From an uncultured Lachnospiraceae bacterium (GTDB lineage Bacteria > Bacillota > Clostridia > Lachnospirales > Lachnospiraceae), in the NCBI GenBank assembly GCA_937920345.1, contig CALGVA010000074.1, positions 34,218 to 98,217 on the forward strand: a DNA stretch of 64,000 nucleotides. Reading direction: 5' to 3'. The translations under genes were made by a program, and so were the position numbers. Positions 16,914-25,523 of the stretch are shown here, one piece after another (the stretch's first letter is position 1; the number at the start of each line of letters is the position of its first letter). The notes beneath the pieces are model-generated. The model had not been told where the DNA came from. It saw only the letters and a list, made by a program, of their open reading frames with translations, and made no database searches.

Positions 16914-17540
16914 CTACTCCTTTACTAATGTAATGTCATCGATAGTTCCCCATCCGCCGGGCGCTGTCTTGACGCTGACGCCCACCGTAACCTCTCCGTC
17001 CTGCACATCCAGTCCCGGAAGTTCTGCCGTATACCAGTTCAGATATCCGTTCAGTTCCGCATCCGCCTGAATCGTCTCGCCGCCGACTATCGCATAGAAA
17101 TATACGGAAGCATTCTCATCCCCCGCAGCCTCTCCCTGGATATGCGCCGTCAGTTTATAGGAGCCCGCTTCCAGACCGGAAACTGTCTGCTCCGCCGTGA
17201 AATTCACATCGCTGCTCCCCGAGTAAAAATGCAATGACTGCACGCCTTCACAACAATCCGTATCCCGCGTGTAAATGTCCAGTTCCTCTGTGACATTATC
17301 AACATTCGTCACATTCCATCCCGTAAAATCCGGTTCCTCAAAGCTTCCGTTCACCAGATAATTTCCCTTTTCATCCGCTACCGCCGCCGCAGACGAATCT
17401 GCCGCCGCACTGTCGGCTGCCTGTGCAGAATCTTCCGCCGTCTGACCGCCCTTGTCCGAACTGCCTCCCGTATTGCCACAGCCCGCCATTCCCGCAAGCA
17501 TACACATCATAAGCACCGCCGCACATAACTTCCTTCTCAT
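16914..17540 (-). CDS. Lipoprotein with a galactan-binding (CBM61/CBM4_9-like) module
   Basis: The 208-residue protein begins MRRKLC with a hydrophobic core and lipobox MAGC (cysteine near 20). An Ala/Ser/Asp-rich linker follows, then a jelly-roll carbohydrate-binding module (about 62-206) with the opening NYLVNGSFEEP, a central LEAGSYKLTAHIQGEA and the closing GGWGTIDDITLV. CBM61 modules bind beta-1,4-galactan and are often fused to GH53 domains. Here the stop TAG (16914-16916) is in phase with the GH53 frame. The longer frame to 17603 would put about 24 residues before the signal core, so the ATG at 17540 is preferred; it has only a short GAGG spacing. It is the first gene of the galactan operon. 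Assignment to CBM61 specifically is likely but not certain. Confidence 0.8.
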   Translation of the reverse strand: MRRKLCAAVLMMCMLAGMAGCGNTGGSSDKGGQTAEDSAQAADSAAADSSAAAVADEKGNYLVNGSFEEPDFTGWNVTNVDNVTEELDIYTRDTDCCEGVQSLHFYSGSSDVNFTAEQTVSGLEAGSYKLTAHIQGEAAGDENASVYFYAIVGGETIQADAELNGYLNWYTAELPGLDVQDGEVTVGVSVKTAPGGWGTIDDITLVKE

Positions 17541-17631
17541 AACCTCACCCGTTCCTTTCGCTTTCTTCCGGCATGACTGATCCATGAAATCATTTCTCTT
17601 CATGCCTTTTTCCTGTATCTCTTTTGGTAAC

Positions 17632-17657
17632 TAATTTATTATTTATTTAATAAATTA
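17632..17657 (-). promoter_or_regulatory. Palindrome at the galactan operon start: candidate operator
   Basis: TAATTTATTA and TAATAAATTA form a perfect 10-bp inverted repeat around a six-base centre. It lies at about +5 to +30 of the operon promoter, a position fitting repressor roadblock. It lacks the central CG typical of LacI-family sites, so the cognate regulator is uncertain. Confidence 0.5.
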
Positions 17658-17669
17658 TTTACTGCTTGA

Positions 17670-17698
17670 AATATAGCACGATGTACGCGTTTTGTCAA
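17670..17698 (-). promoter_or_regulatory. Promoter of the galactan operon
   Basis: Minus strand: -35 TTGACA (17693-17698), 17-base spacer, -10 TATATT (17670-17675), upstream of the CBM lipoprotein gene. Confidence 0.8.
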
Positions 17699-17859
17699 TT
17701 ATGTTTTTGCCATGCTGCCATAGGTCTGAAAGGCATTTCGACAACCCTGTGATGGTATATTGCTTTTCTAATGACATCTTTGACACCTTATTCTCCGCAT
17801 CAAAAAAGGCACAGTTTGTTCAACTGCACCTTTTCAAAAACAAAATTTCATTCCGGATT

Positions 17860-18843
17860 TCAGCAGCTCTTCCGGTAGACCGGAATCCCGTTTACGAAAA
17901 CAGACTTCGTAATCTCCCCTCCGTTTAACACCCTGTTGCGAAGCAGTTCCAGCGCGGTTTCGCAAATACTGGGAATGTCAATGTGTATCGTGGTAAGCGG
18001 CGGGGATACATACTTGGCGATATGCACATCATTGATACTGAACACCGCGACCTGTTCCGGAATCTGTATGCCCGCCTCATGCAAAGCCTGCAATACCCCT
18101 ACCGCAAGCGTATCGCTTGCCACGCACAGCGCCGTGGGCAGTTCTTTCTTACGGATCAGTTCCTGACCCAGCCGATACCCTTCCTTCACGGTAAATTTAT
18201 CGGAGATCAGGATAAAATCCTCCCTGAGACATTTATAATACTGCGCGCTCTGTCTAAAAGACCATTCCCGGATATCCATGGACTTCTCTCTCGTGTCGAT
18301 ATTCCTGTCCGGTCCCCCGATAAAACCGATGGCTTTATGACCCTTCATGGCAAAATAATCAACGATCTGCGTCACGAAAGAATCCATATTGGGTCTGACA
18401 GCATCAAACAGTTTCTCGTCCGGCGACGTCCCGATGAAAACGCCGCGCCTGCAGATCTGATACAAACGATTGATCTCCTGTCTGTCCAGCCAGCCGATCG
18501 CCACAAATGCATTCAGGTCCTTCGGAATGGTCTCCATACCGTTCTGCCTGGTATATACACTGAGTTGAATATTCATTTTCTCCGCCTGATCAGAAAGCTC
18601 GTCTCTGATACTCTGATAGAAAACATCCTCCAGTTCATCTTCTTCTTCCGTAAAGTACAGAAGCGCGACATGATCGATCTTCGGGTAGATAACACGCTTC
18701 TTATAACCGACCTGCTCCGCGGCAGCAAAGATCGCCGCCCGCGTCTCCGGGCTGACCGAAATGCCCTCATCATAATTGAGCACTCTCGACACAGCGGCGC
18801 TGGATACCCCCACGATTTCTGCAATTTGCTTTATTGTAGCCAT
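17860..18843 (-). CDS. LacI-family transcriptional regulator
   Basis: The 327-residue protein has an N-terminal LacI helix-turn-helix, ATIKQIAEIVGVSSAAVSRV (residues 2-21), with the hinge region near residue 50. A periplasmic-binding-protein-like effector domain with GFIGGPDRN and VAVFSINDVHIA follows. It is most similar in layout to GalR-type repressors of Firmicutes. It lies directly upstream of the galactan operon on the same strand and probably controls it in response to galactose or galacto-oligosaccharides; that link is inference from position. GGAGG six bases before the ATG fixes the start. It begins 13 bases after the tex stop codon, so it may be co-transcribed with tex. Confidence 0.92.
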   Translation of the reverse strand: MATIKQIAEIVGVSSAAVSRVLNYDEGISVSPETRAAIFAAAEQVGYKKRVIYPKIDHVALLYFTEEEDELEDVFYQSIRDELSDQAEKMNIQLSVYTRQNGMETIPKDLNAFVAIGWLDRQEINRLYQICRRGVFIGTSPDEKLFDAVRPNMDSFVTQIVDYFAMKGHKAIGFIGGPDRNIDTREKSMDIREWSFRQSAQYYKCLREDFILISDKFTVKEGYRLGQELIRKKELPTALCVASDTLAVGVLQALHEAGIQIPEQVAVFSINDVHIAKYVSPPLTTIHIDIPSICETALELLRNRVLNGGEITKSVFVNGIPVYRKSC

Positions 18844-18856
18844 GAACAACCTCCGC

Positions 18857-21250
18857 TCACGCGTTCTGTTTAATCTTCATCGTCAACCCGATCCGCTTCT
18901 TCGCCACATCTACGGTCAGTACCTGCACATCCACCACGTCGCCCACGCTGACCGCCTCGAGCGGGTGTTTGATAAACCTGTTCGTGATCTGCGAGATATG
19001 CACCAGGCCGTCCTGATGCACGCCGATATCCACGAACACGCCGAAATCAATGACATTTCGCACGGTTCCCTTAAGAATCATGCCCGGTTTTAAGTCTTTC
19101 ATATCCAGCACGTCGCTTCGAAGAATCGGCGCCGGCATATCGTCACGGGGATCTCTGGCCGGCTTCTCCAGTTCTTTCAGGATATCTGTCAGCGTGATCT
19201 CACCGATCCCCAGTTCCTCCGCCAGTTTTTTCTTATCCTTGATTTTCTTTTCCAGGCTGCTGACAGTAATGTCGGTCTTATCCCCGCTGCCGCCTTCTTT
19301 TCCTGCTCCCTTTCCGGAATTGACATTGGTGTCACTATTATTGTCAAGCACCATACCGCCCATCGCTGCCGCCAGTGCCTTACCCATAGCCGTGTTGGTA
19401 TTGTGGATCACGATCTTCTGCTGTGGTTTTTTCTTCTCTTTGGCAGGAGCCGCCTTCTTACCTGCTGCTTTTTGTGCGGCGGCTTTCTTCTGGGCCTCCT
19501 TCACATCTTCCATGGTCAGTCCCATCTTATCCAGCAGTTTCATCGCCGCCTCATAAGATTCGGGATGTACGCTTGTCGCGTCCAGGGGATTGTCACCGTC
19601 CGTAATGCGCATGAAACCGGCGCACTGCTCATAAGCTTTCGGTCCCAGCTTCGCCACCTTAAGGAGCTGTGCCCTGTTGGAAAACCTGCCGTTCGTCTCA
19701 CGATATTCTACAATATTCCTGGCGATCACCTTGGTCACGCCAGAGACATACTCTAAGAGGGAGGCGGAGGCGGTGTTCAAGTCCACGCCCACCTTATTCA
19801 CACTGTCTTCCACAACGCCGCCCAGGGCTTCGCTCAGTTTCTTCTGATTCATATCATGCTGGTACTGTCCCACACCGATAGATTTCGGATCGATCTTCAC
19901 CAGCTCCGCCAGAGGGTCCTGCAGTCTTCTGGCAATAGACGCCGCGCTTCTTTGTCCCACATCAAAATTCGGGAACTCCTCCGTAGCCAGTTTGCTGGCG
20001 GAATACACCGAAGCGCCCGCCTCATTGACGATGACATACTGCACGGGCGTATCCAGCTCCTTCAGCAGTTCCACAATCACCTGCTCGGACTCACGGGATG
20101 CGGTTCCGTTGCCCACAGAGATCAGGGATACATTATATTTTTTAATCAGTCTCTTCAGTTCCGCTTTGGCTTCCGCCACTTTATTCTGCGGTGCGGTCGG
20201 ATAGATTACCTTGGTGTCTAACACCTTACCTGTCTCGTCCACCACCGCCAGCTTACAGCCGGTACGAAACGCAGGGTCCCAGCCCAGTACCACCTTACCC
20301 GCGATGGGCGGCTGTAAGAGGAGCTGCTCCAAGTTCTTGCCAAATACGGAGATCGCGCCGTCTTCCGCCTTTTCCGTCAGGTCATTACGAATCTCTCTCT
20401 CGATGGCGGGTGCAATCAGCCTGTCATAACTGTCAGCGATCACTTCCTCCAGAATCGGAGATGTGACAGGATTGTCATTTATGATCGTCTTCGTGCGCAG
20501 ATACTGCAGGATACGCTCCACCGGCGCTTCCACTTTGACCACAAGGAACTTCTCGTTCTCACCCCGGTTCAAAGCCAGTGTCCTGTGTCCGGCAACCTTT
20601 TTAACAGGCTCCTCATACTCGTAATACATCTCGTAGACGCTCTCTGCCTTCTCGTCCTTTGCCGTACTGGTCAATTTACCCTCCTCCGTGGTAATGTTAC
20701 GGATGTAGATCCGATAATCTGCCTCGTCGGAAATCATCTCGGCGATGATATCCTTCGCGCCCTGAATCGCCTCCGCTGCCGTCTTCACGGATTTTGCCCC
20801 GTCTTCTTCATCCTCATGGACATACTTCTGCGCTTCTGCCTCGATCGGTTCCGTCGTCTCCTGTGCCAGTATAAACTGTGCCAGACCGTCTAATCCCTTC
20901 TCCTTTGCCACGCTCGCTCTGGTCTTCCGCTTCGGACGGTAAGGACGGTACAGATCCTCTACCACCACCATCGTCTCCGCCGCGACGATACGTTCACGCA
21001 GCTCGTCTGTCAGCTTCCCCTGCTCCTCGATGCTCTTTAATACCTGTTCTTTCTTTTCTTCCAGATTGCGCAGATAAGTCAGGCGTTCGTCCAGATTTCT
21101 GAGTACTTCATCGTTTAAGGAACCGGTAGCTTCCTTTCTGTATCTGGAGATAAAAGGGATCGTGTTTCCCTCATCTATCAGTTTCACGGCAGCCTCCACC
21201 TGCCATTTTTCCACATTCAACTCTTCTTTCAGCTTCGCTATAATGTCCAT
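18857..21250 (-). CDS. tex: Tex-family S1 RNA-binding transcription accessory protein
   Basis: The 797-residue protein has the Tex order: an N-terminal helical Tex domain with NTIPFISRYRKEATGSL, a YqgF/RNase H-like domain (about 325-455) beginning VVLGWDPAFRTGCK, helix-hairpin-helix elements near 490-560 (TASASLLEYVSGVT), and a C-terminal S1 domain (about 722-792) with GTVRNVIDFGVFVDIG. It carries an extra low-complexity linker (about 600-690) rich in Lys, Ala and Gly with alternating basic runs, longer than in most Tex proteins. Tex binds nucleic acids and affects transcription, translation fidelity and virulence gene expression in several bacteria. GGAGG precedes the ATG. Confidence 0.94.
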   Translation of the reverse strand: MDIIAKLKEELNVEKWQVEAAVKLIDEGNTIPFISRYRKEATGSLNDEVLRNLDERLTYLRNLEEKKEQVLKSIEEQGKLTDELRERIVAAETMVVVEDLYRPYRPKRKTRASVAKEKGLDGLAQFILAQETTEPIEAEAQKYVHEDEEDGAKSVKTAAEAIQGAKDIIAEMISDEADYRIYIRNITTEEGKLTSTAKDEKAESVYEMYYEYEEPVKKVAGHRTLALNRGENEKFLVVKVEAPVERILQYLRTKTIINDNPVTSPILEEVIADSYDRLIAPAIEREIRNDLTEKAEDGAISVFGKNLEQLLLQPPIAGKVVLGWDPAFRTGCKLAVVDETGKVLDTKVIYPTAPQNKVAEAKAELKRLIKKYNVSLISVGNGTASRESEQVIVELLKELDTPVQYVIVNEAGASVYSASKLATEEFPNFDVGQRSAASIARRLQDPLAELVKIDPKSIGVGQYQHDMNQKKLSEALGGVVEDSVNKVGVDLNTASASLLEYVSGVTKVIARNIVEYRETNGRFSNRAQLLKVAKLGPKAYEQCAGFMRITDGDNPLDATSVHPESYEAAMKLLDKMGLTMEDVKEAQKKAAAQKAAGKKAAPAKEKKKPQQKIVIHNTNTAMGKALAAAMGGMVLDNNSDTNVNSGKGAGKEGGSGDKTDITVSSLEKKIKDKKKLAEELGIGEITLTDILKELEKPARDPRDDMPAPILRSDVLDMKDLKPGMILKGTVRNVIDFGVFVDIGVHQDGLVHISQITNRFIKHPLEAVSVGDVVDVQVLTVDVAKKRIGLTMKIKQNA

Positions 21251-21360
21251 GTTTTCCTCCGTTTTAGTTATATATTTACAATGATTCGCCCTTTTTCAAG
21301 GATTTCTGACCGCCTGAGAACTCCCTTTCGCCCCGGTATTCCTGTTGCGGCTCACATCCC

Positions 21361-22833
21361 TTAGTGAATCTCTTCCTCTATCACAAGTGCCTCATTCAGC
21401 CACTCTACCAGGCGCAGATCCACTTTGCCCTTCTCTGCCATGCCCTTTAAGATCTCGATCGCCTTGTCTCTCGGGATCGGCTTCTTATAAGGCCGGTCCG
21501 TGGCTGCAAGCGCATCATAAATATCTACCACCGTCAAAAGCCGCGTTTCGAAGTCAAGCTCTTCTCCTGCGAGATGATTCGGATAACCGCTTCCATCCAG
21601 ATATTCATGATGTGCGCCGACCCACTTCGGCACCATGGAAAATCCTTTGTAGAACTTAACCTTGTCCAGTATTTTGGACGTCATGACCACATGGTTTTCC
21701 ATCTCCTTGCGCTCCTCCAGCGTCAGTGTCCCGCTTCGAATACCCAGGCAGGAGACCTCCCGTCCGGTCAGGTACGGCACAATCGTTCCGTCCGCGCTTA
21801 CATGCTGCTTTGCGGCAAGCTCCTGAATATGTGCATAAGCCGCGTCGTCCACATAGCCGGCGGTATCAATCTCATGAATAAACGCTAATTCCTCCCGCAG
21901 TTGTGCGCTCTTGTGTTCATATTCCTCCTGGGTGATCCTGCCGCGTAACAGATCAACTTCATAAAGCGCATGCAGCAGTTTAAACCGGTCGTCTACTCTG
22001 CTGATCTCCTGATCCAGCCTGGTAGCCTTATTCATGATATTAAGCGGGATAACCATTTTACCGATATCATGAATCAGCGCCGCCAGCATCAACTGCTCTT
22101 TGCGTGCGGATTCAAAATGCTCCTCACACTTTCCCTGTCGGTGTAATTCGTTAATGTAGTCGGCAAGCAGGCTGGCATACCGCTCCACGTTCCTCGTATG
22201 CAGCGCATTGTACGGCGTCCGCTCCTCCAGTGCCGTGGTCAGCGCTTCCACAAAAGAATAAATCTGCGTTTTCAGCGCATCCACATAAGACAGATTAGTA
22301 AGTTCAATTGCCGCCATAGCACCCAGCGATCTGATGATTAGCTCATACTGCTCGTCAAAAGCAATCACGTTCCCCGCCTCGTCCGCAGCATTAATCAACT
22401 GCAGTACACCGATCAGTTCATTCTCATTATTTTCCAAAGGCACTACAAGCTGCGACTTCGTCCGGTATCCGGTCAGGCTGTCATACTGCCTCGGCCCGGA
22501 GAAATCAAACCTGCTGCTCGCATAGACATCCGGAATATTCACCACTTCCCTGTGAATTGCCGCGTAGGAACACACATTTTCCTCCTTCATCGGCACCGGC
22601 GGAAGATCGTCAATAGGTTCTTCCCTCCCCCTGTCGATCCCTTTGGAAAGCGTCTTCATAAATTTAAAGACCAGCTTGTCATCTTCATACAGGTACAGCG
22701 TGCTGGCATCACAGTTTGTGATTTCCATACCGTTATCCAGAATCGCCATAAGCAGCCGGTTCCTGTCTTTTTCCGTGGAAAGGCTGATTCCGATATTAAT
22801 AATCTTCTCAAAATCTTCACTTTGTAAGTGCAC
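21361..22833 (-). CDS. GAF/HD-GYP domain protein, probable c-di-GMP phosphodiesterase
   Basis: The protein of about 490 residues has a GAF-type sensor domain at the N terminus (about 10-180) and an HD-GYP catalytic domain. Visible motifs are the leading LHTRNVERYA, the metal-binding HDIGK and the defining HHEYLDGSGYP. HD-GYP enzymes hydrolyse cyclic di-GMP. An insertion of about 100 residues lies between the HD and GYP motifs (about 285-385). A GTG at 22833 has AAAGGAG seven bases upstream; ATG codons at 22839 and 22851 are alternatives with poor spacing. The start overlaps the end of the upstream isomerase-like gene, so translation is probably coupled. It is last in the operon that includes the CHASE2 cyclase, linking cAMP and c-di-GMP signals. 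Confidence 0.88.
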   Translation of the reverse strand: MHLQSEDFEKIINIGISLSTEKDRNRLLMAILDNGMEITNCDASTLYLYEDDKLVFKFMKTLSKGIDRGREEPIDDLPPVPMKEENVCSYAAIHREVVNIPDVYASSRFDFSGPRQYDSLTGYRTKSQLVVPLENNENELIGVLQLINAADEAGNVIAFDEQYELIIRSLGAMAAIELTNLSYVDALKTQIYSFVEALTTALEERTPYNALHTRNVERYASLLADYINELHRQGKCEEHFESARKEQLMLAALIHDIGKMVIPLNIMNKATRLDQEISRVDDRFKLLHALYEVDLLRGRITQEEYEHKSAQLREELAFIHEIDTAGYVDDAAYAHIQELAAKQHVSADGTIVPYLTGREVSCLGIRSGTLTLEERKEMENHVVMTSKILDKVKFYKGFSMVPKWVGAHHEYLDGSGYPNHLAGEELDFETRLLTVVDIYDALAATDRPYKKPIPRDKAIEILKGMAEKGKVDLRLVEWLNEALVIEEEIH

Positions 22834-23632
22834 TGTCATTCTCCTTTGCATTCATCGGGTAGATCCCGTGTTGTTTCATATATTCCAGTGATCTTTGCTG
22901 TGCCTCATACCCCTTCACTTCCACCAGTACCGAAGCCTCTATCTGGTACTGTCCGATCAGGCGGTCAAATTCCTGAAAGTCCACACGTCCGCCGCCTACC
23001 GGCAGATGCAGGTCATTGACCAGATCATTATCATTGATGTGTATATGCCGGATGTAAGGCGCCAGCGCACCGATCCATTCCTGCCCCGAACATCCCGTCA
23101 GCATCGCATGCGCATAATCCAGACAGACACCAAAGTTCTTTACACCGCGCATCTGTTCCGCCAGCCCGGCAAGAACATCCGGCGCCTCATCAAACATATT
23201 CTCCATATAGATCTGCTGCTCCGGATATTCCATGGCGATCTGTGTAAAAAACTCCGCGTTCCTTTTCCTCCAGTCCGCCAGATAACCTGCCGTGCGAAAT
23301 CCCGCCAGCCGTCCCGTATGAAACACAATGCCCTTCAATCCCATACGCCGCGCGATATCCATCGTCTGCCGTACCCGCAGCATGGAAGCATCCCGGATCA
23401 GCGGATCACTGCTGTGTATCGTCACATCCAGAAACGCCCCATGCATCGTATCCTGCGCAAAGCTGTTCCGATACTTCCCGTAGGCTACTGCAATCTGCTC
23501 CTGCCTGCCGGTATCGTCCATGACCTCCGGCATATAGAAATCATTATATTCAAACGCGCAGTCATAAGCCTCCGCCAGCCTGCACATCCGTTCCATATCC
23601 TTCCTGTCCGGAACCAGGTAAAGTTTACTCAT
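22817..23632 (-). CDS. Sugar phosphate isomerase/epimerase-like TIM barrel protein
   Basis: The 271-residue protein matches the AP endonuclease family 2 / xylose isomerase-like TIM barrel. It has metal-ligand motifs GIVFHTG, IYMENMF, CLDYAHAM and HIHINDND, and a final Glu in VLVEVKG. Members include isomerases, epimerases and endonuclease IV; the DNA-binding features of Nfo are not obvious, so an isomerase-like role is more likely. It sits between the CHASE2 cyclase and the HD-GYP gene, an odd place for a metabolic enzyme. The 3' end overlaps the next gene's start. The substrate is not recognisable. Confidence 0.82.
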   Translation of the reverse strand: MSKLYLVPDRKDMERMCRLAEAYDCAFEYNDFYMPEVMDDTGRQEQIAVAYGKYRNSFAQDTMHGAFLDVTIHSSDPLIRDASMLRVRQTMDIARRMGLKGIVFHTGRLAGFRTAGYLADWRKRNAEFFTQIAMEYPEQQIYMENMFDEAPDVLAGLAEQMRGVKNFGVCLDYAHAMLTGCSGQEWIGALAPYIRHIHINDNDLVNDLHLPVGGGRVDFQEFDRLIGQYQIEASVLVEVKGYEAQQRSLEYMKQHGIYPMNAKENDSALTK

Positions 23633-23703
23633 TCCACGCTTATCCTCTCTGCATTTATCTGCAAAACAGTGTCGGTCTCTGATTTCCCGTCCTGTGCAGT
23701 CCC

Positions 23704-25506
23704 TTACACCTTCAGCCCGTTTATCTGATATACAAATACGCCTTTACTCTTGCCTTTCAGTGCAATCTCTCCGATCGGCGCCGCCTCCACCCGGTCCTTC
23801 ACCGCCTCATACACGTCGCTGCTGATCAGGATCTGCCCCGGTTTCGCACTGCTCTCCAATCTGGCGGCAGTATTGACCGTATCGCCGATCGCCGTATAAT
23901 CCATCCGGAAATCACAGCCGATATTGCCTACTACGGCATTACCGCAGTTGACCCCGATCCCGAAAGATACGCTCTTGCCATACCGCCTGCTGAATTTCTC
24001 GGCAATCGCAGCCGCACCCGCCTGCATATCCCACGCTGTGCAGACCGCCCGGAAGATATAGTCATCCAGGTCAAAAGGCGCATTAAATACTGCCATTGTG
24101 GCATCACCCACAAATTTATCCAGCGTACCGCCATGTTCAAAAATCGCACGCGTCGTAAGGCTTAAGTATTCATTCAGAATCTCCACGACCTCTTCGGGCT
24201 GCAGACTTTCTGACATCGTTGTAAACCCGCGAATATCTACGAACAGAACCGCCACATGCCGGTTCTCACCGCCCAGCACAAGTTCAAAGTCCTTATCCTT
24301 GCTGATCTTATCCACGATCTGGGGCGCTACATACTGCTTAAACACATTGAGAACACGCCGCCTGCGCAGAATCTCCGTTACATATCCTCTGATCACCTGC
24401 AGCAGATAGATCATAAGCAGACAGATCGGTATCAATACCGCAGGCACGATCCGCCCGTGCAGGTATATACTTCTTGCCACAAACAGATCAAGCGCCGTCA
24501 ACACACCCAGCAGCACCGTAGAGTACAGAAGTCTCAGCTTACGCGTACAGCCGTAGAACAACGCGCACAGAAGCGCTCCTGCTGCCGCATAGACCCAGGC
24601 TGCGGCCGGAAGCTGTGTCCGCCCTTCTAACAGCGCCTCAATGATATTCGCATGAATCTCCACCCCATACATCTGGCTGTTATGGGCAATCGCCGGCATA
24701 TAAGAATCCTGCATCCCGACAGCATATGCGCCCACCAGCACCACCGCATCTCGAAAGATGGCGGCATCCACCGTTCCATCCAGCACATCCGCCATGGACA
24801 CCACGCTGTAACCGCCCGCCTTGCCGGAATATGAGAAATAGAACCGGTTATTTCTCCCGTAAGTGTCAGGAAGGACCGCTTCCTCTCCCCGGCTTTGCTG
24901 ATAAGCGGCATAAATGCATGAGGAAAGACTGTACACCCTCTCCCCCTCATAGTCCAGATAAGCCATGGCCTGACGCACATAGCCGTCGCCGTCCACGAAA
25001 GTATTGGCAAAACCGCACATAACCTGATTCCGCAGGCTGTCATAAGGCTCTATCACATGATCCACGTAATACGGGTTATAGACGATCCTGCCGTCCTCGT
25101 CCCGTTCCGGCTGTTCCTTGAAAGAAAAGCTCATGGCAGCAACCACGTTCCCGGATTCCCCGCAGACTTCGGCAAAGTAATCATCTGCCTGCTCATCCGC
25201 CTGTTCACTGTAGATCACATCGAACCCGATCACAGCCGGCCCGCCGCCTTGTGCATGGTTCAGGGTCGATACCAGTTTCGCCGGAATCTCACGGCTCCAT
25301 GTGTTGACGGGGCCGTACTGTTCTAACGTCTTATCATCGATCCCTATGATATAGATTTTCTTATTAGTGACACTCTCCCGCTGATTCAGCCTGTCGGATA
25401 TGCCCTGGTCGATCATGCCGGCCGCACCGAAATACAGAAACAGGTAAGATGCCAGAATAACGGCGGCTGTAACCGCCGCCGCTTTCATTCCGTTTTGATA
25501 TTTCAT
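23704..25506 (-). CDS. CHASE2-domain adenylate/guanylate cyclase
   Basis: The 600-residue protein has an N-terminal TM (about 8-28), a long extracytoplasmic CHASE2 domain (about 30-305) with IIGIDDKTLEQYG and VIGFDVIY, three closely spaced TMs (about 308-378) and a class III cyclase domain (about 410-595). Catalytic features are the metal aspartates in FVDIRGF and KFVGDA, the adenine-selecting Lys in LDKF with Asp in MDYTAIGD, and the Asn/Arg transition-state pair in TVNTAAR. The Lys/Asp pair predicts ATP as substrate, hence cAMP. It starts 17 bases after the FecR-domain gene, a pairing often seen for CHASE2 proteins. cAMP signalling is uncommon in this bacterial group. Confidence 0.92.
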   Translation of the reverse strand: MKYQNGMKAAAVTAAVILASYLFLYFGAAGMIDQGISDRLNQRESVTNKKIYIIGIDDKTLEQYGPVNTWSREIPAKLVSTLNHAQGGGPAVIGFDVIYSEQADEQADDYFAEVCGESGNVVAAMSFSFKEQPERDEDGRIVYNPYYVDHVIEPYDSLRNQVMCGFANTFVDGDGYVRQAMAYLDYEGERVYSLSSCIYAAYQQSRGEEAVLPDTYGRNNRFYFSYSGKAGGYSVVSMADVLDGTVDAAIFRDAVVLVGAYAVGMQDSYMPAIAHNSQMYGVEIHANIIEALLEGRTQLPAAAWVYAAAGALLCALFYGCTRKLRLLYSTVLLGVLTALDLFVARSIYLHGRIVPAVLIPICLLMIYLLQVIRGYVTEILRRRRVLNVFKQYVAPQIVDKISKDKDFELVLGGENRHVAVLFVDIRGFTTMSESLQPEEVVEILNEYLSLTTRAIFEHGGTLDKFVGDATMAVFNAPFDLDDYIFRAVCTAWDMQAGAAAIAEKFSRRYGKSVSFGIGVNCGNAVVGNIGCDFRMDYTAIGDTVNTAARLESSAKPGQILISSDVYEAVKDRVEAAPIGEIALKGKSKGVFVYQINGLKV

Positions 25507-25523
25507 ACCTTAACCTTCTTCGA

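Noticed and set aside
16914..16916. TAG as a recoded sense codon (for example pyrrolysine) in the CBM-GH53 junction
   Set aside because: aspS, gatA and GH53 end with TAG in this window, so TAG is used as a normal stop; general reassignment is excluded, although local readthrough is not.
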